A stretch of DNA of 64,000 nucleotides from Nemopilema nomurai. Lineage: Eukaryota > Cnidaria > Scyphozoa > Rhizostomeae > Rhizostomatidae. The notes under the pieces were generated by a model. That model saw nothing but the letters and a program-made list of their open reading frames with translations. It was not told the origin of the DNA and made no database searches. Numbering within the stretch: position 1 is the first letter of the stretch; the number at the start of each line of letters is the position of its first letter. The DNA is taken from contig ML133420.1 of assembly GCA_003864495.1 (NCBI GenBank), positions 4,054,340 through 4,118,339 on the forward strand. Direction: 5' to 3'. Shown piece by piece: positions 35,901 through 45,386 of this stretch. The position numbers were made by a program, and so were the translations under genes.

Positions 35901-38900
35901 ATCCTTGTTTTTATCAAGAACTAATGAACAAGAGCCACTGAATTATTTCTTCAGCCAGAGTAACTGAATTAATAACTGAATTTATCAGTCACTGTTCAGG
36001 AAGAGCCATTTTATTGAACTCCTTTGGTTAATTTTCACGGTTTAACTAGATGCACTAATGTATTTACTGCATTGATCAGACACTGTTAAACCAGCGAAAC
36101 AGAGTCATTAATATATTTTGTCAATCATTTGAACTAGTAGTGCGGTTATATCTACCGTGCGAACAAGACACTTCTCAGTAAGATTAGTTTCTTTACAAAC
36201 CATTTTTCTCAATTGTCACTGTTCAGCCAGAGGCAGAATTATTAGCTGCATTCACTATATAATTATCAATTTAAGCAGCAAAGTAATTCATTTCGTTATT
36301 AGGGAATTTTTAACCAGAGTTATTTATCATTCAACAACCTAAACAAATTTACAATGTTCAACTAGAAGCTAACTAACAATTTATAGTTGCACTTATCTGA
36401 GACAAAATATTACTTACTGGATTCACCAGATAATTACCAACTAGAAGCGAAGTCATTTAATTTATTATGAGGCACTGTGAAACTAGAGTTATTTATCATT
36501 CCACAAACTTTGTAGTAAACAATGTCCAACTAGGAGCTAATAATTGATACTTGAAGTTATCAGAGGCAAGAGATTATCAACTGCATTCAACAGATAATTA
36601 TCAACTTGAGCAGCAAAGTAATTCATTTCGTTGATGAGGGAATTTGTAACCAGAGTTATTATCATTCAACAACCTAAACAAATTTACTATGTTCAACTAG
36701 AAGCTAACTTACAATTTATAGTTGCACTTACTGAGACAAAATATTACTTACTGGATTCACCAGATAATTATCAACTAGAGAAGCAAAGTCATTTAATTTA
36801 TTATGAGCACTGTCAATGTAGATTTTTATCATTCCACAAACTTTGTAGTAAACAATGTCAAACTAGGAGCTAAAAATTTATAGTTGAACTTATCATAGGC
36901 AAGAGATTATCAATTGCATTCAACAGATAATTATTGACTAGAGAAGCAAAGTAATTCATTTTATTCGACATACACAGTTAAACTGGAGTTATTTATCATT
37001 CAACAACCTTAACAAATTTACAATATTAAACTAGAAGCTAGTAGTTTTTAATTAAACTTATCACAGTCTAGAACCAGGCAAAGTATCATCCTTGTTTTTA
37101 TCAAGAACTAATGAACAAGAGCCACTGAATTATTTCTTCAGCCAGAGTAACTGAATTAATAACTGAATTTATCACTGTTCAGGAAGAGCCATTTTATTGA
37201 ACTCCTTTGGTTAATTTTCACGGTTTAACTAGATGCACTAATGTATTTACTGCATTGATCAGACACTGTTAAACAGCGAAACAGAGTCATTAATAATTTT
37301 GTCAATCATTTGAACTAGTAGTGCGGTTATATCTACCGTGCGAACAAGACACTTCTCAGTAAGATTAGTTTCTTTACAAACCATTTTCTCATTGTCACTG
37401 TTCACCAGAGCAGAAGGTTATTAGCTGCATTCACTATAAATTATCAATTTAAGCAGCAAAGTAATTCATTTCGTTATTAGGGAATTTTAACCAGAGTTAT
37501 TTATCATTCAACAACCTAAACAAATTTACAATGTTCAACTAGAAGCTAACTAACATTTATAGTTGCACTTATCTGAGACAAATATTACTTACTGATTCAC
37601 CAGATAATTACCAACTAGAGAAGCGAAGTCATTTAATTTATTATGAGGCACTGTGAAACTAGAGTTATTTATCATTCCACAAACTTTGTAGTAAACAATG
37701 TCCAACTAGGAGCTAATAATTGATACTTGAAGTTATCAGAGGCAAGAGATTATCAACTGCATTCAACAGATAATTATCAACTTGAGCAGCAAAGTAATTC
37801 ATTTCGTTGATGAGGGAATTTGTAACCAGAGTTATTTATCATTAAACAACCTAAACAAATTTACAATGTTCAACTAGAAGCTAACTAACAATTTATAGTT
37901 GCACTTATCTGAGACAAAATATTACTTACTGGATTCACCAGATAATTATCAACTAGAGAAGCAAAGTCATTTAATTTATTATGAGGCACTGTGAAACTAG
38001 AGTTATTTATCATTCCAAAAACTTTGTAGTAAACAATGTCAAACTAGGAGCTAAAAATTTAAAGTTGAACTTATCATAGGCAAGAGATTATCAATTGCAT
38101 TCAACAGATAATTATTGACTAGAGAAGCAAAGTAATTCATTTTATTCGACATACACAGTTAAACTGGAGTTATTTATCATTCAACAACCTTAACAAATTT
38201 ACAATATTAAACTAGAAGCTAGTAGTTTTTAATTAAACTTATCACAGTCTAGACAACCAGAGGCAAAGTATCATCCTTGTTTTTATCCAGAACTAATGAA
38301 CAAGAGCCACTGAATTATTTCTTCAGCCAGAGTAACTGAATTAATAACTGAATTTATCAGTCACTGTTCAGGAAGAGCCATTTTATTGAACTCCTTTGGT
38401 TAATTTTCACGGTTTAACTAGATGCACTAATGTATTTACTGCATTGATCAGACACTGTTAAACCAGCGAAACAGAGTCATTAATATATTTTGTCAATCAT
38501 TTTGAACTAGTAGTGCGGTTATATCTACCGTGCGAACAAGACACTTCTCAGTAAGATTAGTTTCTTTACAAACCATTTTTCTCAATTGTCACTGTTCAGC
38601 CAGAGGCAGAAGGTTATTAGCTGCATTCACTATATAATTATCAATTTAAGCAGCAAAGTAATTCATTTCGTTGATGAGGGAATTTGTAACCAGAGTTATT
38701 TATCATTCAACAACCTAAACAAATTTACTATGTTCAACTAGAAGCTAACTTACAATTTATAGTTGCACTTATCTGAGACAAAATATTACTTACTGGATTC
38801 ACCAGATAATTATCAACTAGAGAAGCAAAGTCATTTAATTTATTATGAGGCACTGTGAAACTAGAGTTATTTATCATTCCAAAAACTTTGTAGTAAACAA

Positions 38901-40055
38901 TGTCAAACTAGGAGCTAAAAATTTAAAGTTGAACTTATCATAGGCAAGAGATTATCAATTGCATTCAACAGATAATTATTGACTAGAGAAGCAAAGTAAT
39001 TCATTTTATTCGACATACACAGTTAAACTGGAGTTATTTATCATTCAACAACCTTAACAAATTTACAATATTAAACTAGAAGCTAGTAGTTTTTAATTAA
39101 ACTTATCACAGTCTAGACAACCAGAGGCAAAGTATCATCCTTGTTTTTATCAAGAACTAATGAACAAGAGCCACTGAATTATTTCTTCAGCCAGAGTAAC
39201 TGAATTAATAACTGAATTTATCAGTCACTGTTCAGGAAGAGCCATTTTATTGAACTCCTTTGGTTAATTTTCACGGTTTAACTAGATGCACTAATGTATT
39301 TACTGCATTGATCAGACACTGTTAAACCAGCCAAACAGAGTCATTAATATATTTTGTCAATCATTTTGAACTAGTAGTGCGGTTATATCTACCGTGCGAA
39401 CAAGACACTTCTCAGTAAGATTAGTTTCTTTACAAACCATTTTTCTCAATTGTCACTGTTCAGCCAGAGGCAGAAGGTTATTAGCTGCATTCACTATATA
39501 ATTATCAATTTAAGCAGCAAAGTAATTCATTTCGTTGATGAGGGAATTTGTAACCAGAGTTATTTATCATTCAACAACCTAAACAAATTTACTATGTTCA
39601 ACTAGAAGCTAACTTACAATTTATAGTTGCACTTATCTGAGACAAAATATTACTTACTGGATTCACCAGATAATTATCAACTAGAGAAGCAAAGTCATTT
39701 AATTTATTATGAGGCACTGTCAAAGTAGAGTTTTTTATCATTCCACAAACTTTGTAGTAAACAATGTCAAAGTAGGAGCTAAAAATTTATAGTTGAACTT
39801 ATCATAGGCAAGAGATTAATTTTCACTGTTTAACTAGATGCACTAATGTATTTACTGCATTGATCAGACACTGTTAAACCAGCGAAACAGAGTCATTAAT
39901 ATATTTTGTCAATCATTTTGAACTAGTAGTGCGGTTATATCTACCATGCGAACAAGACACTTCTCAGTAAGATTAGTTTCTTTACAAACCATTTCTCTCA
40001 ATTGTCACTGTTCAGCCAGAGGCAGAAGGTTATTAGCTGCATTCACTATATAATT
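11926..40055. repeat. Higher-order AT-rich satellite array, block 1 (28 kb)
   Basis: Tandem satellite built from diverged monomers of about 165-205 bp, each opening with an AACTAG-type motif (CAACTAGAAGCTAAC, AAACTAGGAGCTAA, AAACTAGAAGCTAGTAG, TTAACTAGATGCAC). The marker CCTTTGGTTAATTTTCACGG starts at 12453, 13315, 14178, 15380, 16580, 17780, 18644, 19847, 20709, 21568, 23103, 24300, 25160, 26699 and 27900. The spacings are therefore about 860, 1,200 or 1,540 bp: a basic 860-bp higher-order unit with zero, one or two extra 340-bp dimers. Any open frames inside are chance. Single-base deletions are frequent between about 29.2 and 37.6 kb. Confidence 0.95.
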
Positions 40056-40096
40056 AGAGAGTTTACGATTCGGTACGTATGTCACTACGGCTACTC

Positions 40097-41086
40097 TTAG
40101 AGATCTGGATGCAAGCGCGGTCCAAGTGTCTGGGGGAATCCTCATCACATACTACTCAAGTCTACTACCTCTGGTGGCCTATTTCTACGTACTGTCGACT
40201 ACGCTGCAGTTTTGAGGTGAGAATCAACAACAGCGCTCTAGTTTCTTTGCATTTCGAACTTTTTCCATTTGCTTATGGCTTCGCTAATCTGACTTCTACA
40301 TTTGCCGCATTATTTTGTTCGATTTCTGTAATTTCAGAACGTTTAACAAGAAGTGAAAATGGCAAGTCCTTCACACTCAAGCTCCCGCGTACAAGTGTTC
40401 GTATCAAAAGACTGAGTTATTTAATTATTCTTTATTATGAATTTTATCCGAAAATAGAATTTAATCTGCAAAGAAAAGTTAGCTGTAATGCCACTGATAC
40501 TCGAGAATACCATTCTTTAGCGTTTTTGTAATTTGAACAATTATAATTCTTTTCGCCTACCTTGCTCCTACCACATCTTTACCCAGCATAAAATGTCGGT
40601 TTATTATCCTTTTGTAAATCAACCTTTATTCTACATGGTAAAATATTTAGGTTTGTTATTTCCTGCCACCCATATTTGATCAGATTAGATAACTTCTTTA
40701 AGTTACGTTGTTGCAATTTCTATAAACATCACTATGAAGATTTCAGGAAATGATTCAACAAATGTTGGAAATTCTCCATAGCCATGTGCATGTGCTGTTT
40801 TAAGTATTATGTGTGGCCTTGCTCTCTATTTATGTGTTATTTAACATGTTTGTTTCTATTTTTGATTTACTATGTTTGTTGTAAATCTTAGTGCAAGTAA
40901 TTTCAAATTATGGTTAGTGGTTATATATATATATATTGCTATATTGCTTGAATAGGACATTTATACAGTATTCTTGTATGTATTAGTTCTCATTTAAATA
41001 AATCAAAAGATGGAATGAAATATTTTACAAACTTCTAATTACATGTGTCAATCTCCAACTTTTGGATTAAGTTTGTCTTTCAACAG
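40097..41086 (+). other. Harbinger 5' non-coding region upstream of the Myb-like gene
   Basis: An AT-rich 990 bp between the left inverted repeat and the coding exon. It ends with the acceptor TTTCAACAG at 41087, so it probably holds a non-coding first exon and an intron. A 150-codon open frame at 40079-40531 begins inside the inverted repeat and shows no recognisable domain, so I do not call it a gene. A (TA)n run lies near 40923-40936. Confidence 0.5.
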
Positions 41087-41093
41087 GCCAAAA

Positions 41094-41864
41094 ATGGTTT
41101 GGACAAAAGAGCATGATCTTCTGTTGGTACGGGAAGTTTTGGTAACCAAACCATTTAATTTCAAACATGGTTGTAGGGAAAGGGGAAATGCTTGGGATAA
41201 AGTTGCAGAGTCTCTTAATGTAGTTAAGGAGCTAAGGTTTTGTGTAGACCAGAGGGGCGTCAGAGAGCGATATGCGAAGCTTGAGAAGGCCTTTAAAAAG
41301 AAGACAAGAGAGGAGCACAGAGCCAGTGGCATCAGTCCTGAAATAACAGAGCTTGATGAAGCATTAGAGACAGTCATTGAATTTTCAGAAGCAGCTGAAC
41401 AAGTAATGAAAGAAGCTCAAGCTAAAAGTAAGAAACAAGTTGAAAAAGAGGTAGAAACAGCTGAGAGTGTAAGGAAGCGGTCGATGGAGAGGCTTTCACA
41501 GACAAAGGAAAGGGAAGGACAAGAAGGTGGAAAGAAGAGAAAGAAATCAGGTTATGAATTGGTTGATTATTTACAGGGCAAAGAAATGAGAGAGGAAAGT
41601 GAGAGAAAGAGTGATTATGAAATAAAGGAAAGGAAGTTAGCACTGGAAGAAAAAAAACACCAAGACTTCTTAGATTTGAGAAGACAGGAACAAATGCTCA
41701 GAGAGAAAGAGCTGCAGTTACTGATGAGGCAACAAGAGGAAAGGGACAAAAGGGATAAACTTATCCTGGAAACAATGAACAAAATATTAGAAAATCAGCA
41801 GACAATTTTTCAAAGGCTTAATGATCAAAAAGCAAAAATAGACTTAATAGTAAAAAGGCAATAA
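41094..41864 (+). CDS. Harbinger Myb/SANT-like DNA-binding protein
   Basis: Intact 256-aa protein starting MVWTKEHDLLLVREV. The ATG at 41094 is chosen because it follows a splice acceptor (TTTCAACAG at 41079-41087) and opens the domain directly. Residues 1-75 form a trihelix/Myb-like domain with Trp3 and Trp34 in the expected places. From about 90 onward the chain is highly charged (Lys/Glu/Arg/Gln) and would form a long coiled coil to the C-terminus, with basic KKRKK near 155. Harbinger elements use such a protein to bring the transposase to the nucleus and to the element ends. It faces the transposase gene tail to tail and is the only intact gene of this element. Confidence 0.88.
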   Translation: MVWTKEHDLLLVREVLVTKPFNFKHGCRERGNAWDKVAESLNVVKELRFCVDQRGVRERYAKLEKAFKKKTREEHRASGISPEITELDEALETVIEFSEAAEQVMKEAQAKSKKQVEKEVETAESVRKRSMERLSQTKEREGQEGGKKRKKSGYELVDYLQGKEMREESERKSDYEIKERKLALEEKKHQDFLDLRRQEQMLREKELQLLMRQQEERDKRDKLILETMNKILENQQTIFQRLNDQKAKIDLIVKRQ

Positions 41865-42458
41865 TTTTGTGAATAAAATAGAAGAAGTTTGTAGAAGCAA
41901 TGAATTACACTGGGTTTCTAAATTCTTCAATTACTTCAAAAATTTTGCCTGACCATAAATACAGCATTGAGCCCCTTTTTCATTAAGGCATTCTTCACTA
42001 AAAGATCCTTGTTTCTGAGTGCAAACAAAGTTAGCCCCCATTTATCAATGTTTCTGTTTGTTAACCTGTGTTTTCTTCTAGTTCACTCATTAATTATGTA
42101 TATCAAAGGGTTAGTTTTCATTTGAAATTGCCTTAAGGAGTCCTGGAACCACATGACCATCTTCTAAATACCTTTGACCAGTGGGTAAAACTCCAAGCAG
42201 TATATACTGAAACGGAGCCCCATCCCCTATTCTAAAAGGCCCCCTCTTTATTGACCTTCCTTCAATGTATCAAAAAATTATCTCATAGTGGCTTAAACTT
42301 TGTAAACCCTCATTTCTTGTATTTGGGAAATCAGTGCATTGAAAAACTGATTTTTTTGATAGAGTTTTCAACTTTTTGTGTGTTATTTGGGAAAAACTAA
42401 GTTTGGCAAATTTGGTAGCTTTTAAAAAAGCTGTTCCTCATTGAATTATTGCAGTTTG
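41865..42458. other. Interval between the convergent Harbinger genes
   Basis: A 594-bp AT-rich region holding the 3' ends of both Harbinger genes. AATAAA occurs at about 41873, right after the Myb-like stop. No further gene signal is seen. Confidence 0.5.
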
Positions 42459-43201
42459 TTATTCCCCATTAAAGTACTGAGCCAGGGTAGGTGGTTGGAT
42501 GTTGAAATATGATGCTGTGTTGTTACTATACAGGCAGGTCAATGCATTGTGAAGTATGGCACAAACAACATAGATCTTCCCAACAGCACTGAGCCCAATT
42601 TTGAGGTCTTTCTTGAATCAGTGAACTTGAAATAGTTCACGATGTCTCCAAAAACCCACTCAACTGAGACTCTGACCTGGCTCATGGACTGATTGAAGGC
42701 TTGTTCTTCAGGGGACAGCACAACTCTCCTCGCAAACGGGCACTGGAGATGCACTCTTTGAGGATAGGCAGGGTCACCATAAATACACAATGGCTGGCCT
42801 GTTGGTGAAAACGAGTATCTTTCCAGCTGGTCCAATAAACCAGACATTCCTAATATCCCACTGTCATGCCGCCTTCCTTCAACTGGTCCGAATAAGTTGA
42901 CAATAAGGCCATTAGGTGCAACAACAGACTGGAATTTCAGGGCATGTACTCGTTTATGTCCATTGTAAACAACTCTTTGGTTTTGTTTAGGCCTACAAAT
43001 TGGACGCACAGTACCATCAATAAACCCCCAGCAATTGTCTAGAGCAGCGCCTTTTTGCTGAATTGCACTCTCATCCATGTCCTCCAGAACAAAACGATCG
43101 TAATTCCGGTATGGCAGCATACCGTGAACGTTATTTCTCCTGTTGGCAACATCAAAAATTAGAACCTCTTCAGCATCCAAAAGTCCTGCAGCATGCAGCA
43201 T
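42459..43201 (-). pseudogene. Harbinger DDE transposase, N-terminal deletion and frameshift
   Basis: HARBI1-like transposase (DDE_Tnp_4). From the first ATG at 43201 (MLHAAGLLDAEEV), the catalytic triad is GFIDGT (Asp62), IYGDPAYP (Asp143) and VSVEWVFG (Glu181). Family members usually have about 100 residues of helix-turn-helix region between the PYRNYDRFVLEDM segment and KGAALDNCWGF. Here these are fused in frame, so the DNA-binding part is deleted. Near 42616 a T is missing (GATTCAAG), which shifts the frame and yields a wrong tail ending at 42539. In the other frame the proper C-terminus KIGLSAVGKIYVVCAILHNA is readable to a stop at 42459. Mobility would depend on a helper. Confidence 0.85.
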
Positions 43202-43370
43202 TCTAAGGTCGTCCGCCAATTTTGATACAAATTTGATTTTGGCGCCAAAGTTGCGTACTACAAACTAGGTCGTGATTCGTAACATGTTTTGTGACTACGG
43301 GGAGACAAAACTAGTGCACAGACCTCTTTGAGTAGCCGTAGTGACCTACGTAGTGGAACGTAAACTCTCT

Positions 43371-43843
43371 ATTATCAACTAGAGAAGCAAAGTCATTTAA
43401 TTTATTATGAGGCACTGTCAAAGTAGAGTTTTTTATCATTCCACAAACTTTGTAGTAAACAATGTCAAACTAGGAGCTAAAAATTTATAGTTGAACTTAT
43501 CATAGGCAAGAGATTATCAATTGCATTCAACAGATAATTATGGACTAGAGAAGCAAAGTAATTCATTTTATTCGACATACACAGTTAAACTGGAGTTATT
43601 TATCATTCAACAACCTTAACAAATTTACAATATTAAACTAGAAGCTAGTAGTTTTTAATTAAACTTATCACAGTCTAGACAACCAGAGGCAAAGTATCAT
43701 CCTTGTTTTTATCAAGAACTAATGAACAAGAGCCACTGAATTATTTCTTCAGCCAGAGTAACTGAATTAATAACTGAATTTATCAGTCACTGTTCAGGAA
43801 GAGCCATTTTATTGAACTCCTTTGGTTAATTTTCACGGTTTAA
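43371..43843. repeat. Satellite array, block 2 between Harbinger and Kolobok
   Basis: A 470-bp piece of the same satellite (second half of a CAACTAG monomer, the AAACTAGGAG monomer and the AAACTAGAAGCTAGTAG monomer), ending at TTAA 43840-43843, the Kolobok target site. Confidence 0.95.
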
Positions 43844-43998
43844 AGAGGATATGACACGAAAATGCAAAATTCTATTATAGATCAAATCCTTGATGCTGAT
43901 TTCAAAAATTAAATCGAAATTAAGGGATTTAGCCATGAAATTTTGTGAAATTCATGTCCCAGAAGACTGGGTCGGGTTTTGAGGACGTACGCCCGGAC

Positions 43999-44018
43999 GT
44001 GACGTCAGGTGTTGGACA
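43999..44018 (+). promoter_or_regulatory. Kolobok subterminal inverted repeat with CRE-like core (left)
   Basis: GTGACGTCAGGTGTTGGACA recurs in inverted form at 50489-50508 with one mismatch. Each contains TGACGTCA, the CREB/ATF palindrome. Each lies about 70-375 bp upstream of one of the two gene starts, so it may serve as promoter element, as transposase binding site, or both. Confidence 0.6.
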
Positions 44019-44087
44019 TATTCTCGAGGGTAAAGGTTTGAAAGCAAGTACGGTGTATCGATTAACGTGAAGGCACAATTTATAATT

Positions 44088-45314
44088 ATGTCTACAAGCG
44101 AATCAGGCTCTTCTATGACATCGAATCATTCTGCAAGTGATGAAGAACTATATGGAGCTTATGGCGGAGATTATCTGCCCTACTTAAACGAGCCTTTGGC
44201 TAGTACGGACGACGAAGGCGATGATGGGCCTAGGCCTAATGACGGAGAACAACCAGAGGATGAAGATGGGATATCTCCAGAAACTTTTCGCGAAAGACAG
44301 ACGGGGAACCTAACTGTAGATCAATGGTGAGTGGTTTTTGTTTTCGCTGTTTTTTAAATAGTTCAAATTATCCAACCTTTCATGCCGGTACAACGATACA
44401 ACTGCAGCTCTTTTTTAGGTGTGTGTGCGGCAAATGCTCAGCAGCGAACTTGGAAAGTGCCAGAGAGTACCGTTGCTGCCATGAAGTGGCACCTGCTTAT
44501 GGAAAAGTCGTTTTTAACGGCCAATCTGATGAAATAAAGTGTGTGACCCTTCATGAAGACTACAGGGCTTTTACAAATATAAATGTCCTTAGAAACGTTG
44601 GTCCATTGCTTCGGAAAAAGGATGGAAAGCCCTACAAGAAAAGGGCAAATGTAACAGAAAATGAGTATGTACAAAGTTTTATTGTCAAGTTTAGGCTGAA
44701 ATAGATAGACATCAAATTTGATTCTTTTTGTTGATTCATAATTGATCTCTTTTAGTGAAAGAAGTATGTGTACATATATAATATAGTATATACTAGTATG
44801 CTAATTTATACTAATAAACTAACATTTTATACTGATACTACATATATTGCATAAATATATATATATAATAACTAAACTTTTGTTTCACCATGGCAAAAGA
44901 CAATTTATTATTTTTCTGGAACGCGTTTCGTCCTTTTAACGAGGAATCATCAGCCTATTTAAATATCTATGTGAGTTCTATGTTAATTTACTGTAGACAT
45001 CTCTAATTTGAAGTTCATTTACTGAATATATATATATATATCTAAATATCTGAATATATATATACATATCTAAATATAGTATATAAATTTATATATGATA
45101 TTTATATATACACATATATATATTATATATTGGTATTTTTTTCTGTATCAGGTATCTTCGTGCAGTTTCTTATCGCTGGTTAGCACGCTGGATATTTGGA
45201 TACATGGGATGGGACAATACACGGCCTCTGCCTGCATGCATTTATCATAACGTCCGTGAAAAGTTTATGTCTAACCAGAAGATTGGATATAAAAATGCAG
45301 AAGAACGTAACTAA
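44088..45314 (+). CDS. P2X7-ballast-like cysteine-rich protein carried by Kolobok (3 exons)
   Basis: Exons 44088-44326, 44419-44664 and 45152-45314, with GTGAGT and GTATGT donors and TTTTTTAG and TATCAG acceptors, join in frame to an uninterrupted 215-aa protein. Residues 1-75 are acidic and Ser/Asp/Glu-rich. Then come W80-C-V-C-G-K-C86, C99-C100-H-E, C121-V-T and NVLRNV. The last exon has YLRAVSYRWLARWIFGYMGW and PACIYHNVREKF (C191). This pattern matches the zinc-binding C-terminal 'ballast' region of the P2X7 receptor and its stand-alone homologues in invertebrates. No membrane segment is seen, so it is not a channel. Its job in the transposon is unknown. A role in DNA or transposase binding is a guess. 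It converges on the transposase gene with only 72 bp between the stops. Confidence 0.75.
44665..45151 (+). other. Intron 2 of the ballast-like gene, TA-rich
   Basis: A 487-bp intron bounded by GTATGT and TATCAG. It contains long TATA-rich dinucleotide runs (about 44775-44870 and 45020-45130). Confidence 0.75.
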
Positions 45315-45386
45315 TAACATAGATTATCTTTATACAATTAGCTTTTGTTATATTTAAGTTCATGCAAGTGTATATAATTCTTTAAG

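Larger units (their letters stand above)
40056..43370. mobile_element. Harbinger (PIF/Harbinger) DNA transposon, 3,315 bp
   Basis: Both ends begin AGAGAGTTTACG and share TCACTACGGCTACTC further in, giving inverted repeats of about 41 bp (40056-40096 and 43330-43370) with about five mismatches. A 3-bp duplication ATT lies at 40053-40055 and 43371-43373, as expected for Harbinger. Inside are the two standard genes in convergent orientation: a Myb-like protein (plus) and a DDE transposase (minus, damaged). It sits within the satellite. Confidence 0.93.

Noticed and set aside
36157..36873. Open frames of 60-80 codons inside the satellite
   Set aside because: They occur only where single-base deletions remove stops in the repeat. 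Intact units have stops there, and no domain is visible.
11926..40055. CRISPR-like regular repeats
   Set aside because: Units are long, diverged and contiguous without unique spacers, in a eukaryotic setting. It is a satellite.
40079..40531. A 150-codon frame at the left end of the Harbinger
   Set aside because: It begins inside the inverted repeat, shows no recognisable domain, and lies in the expected 5' UTR/intron of the Myb-like gene.
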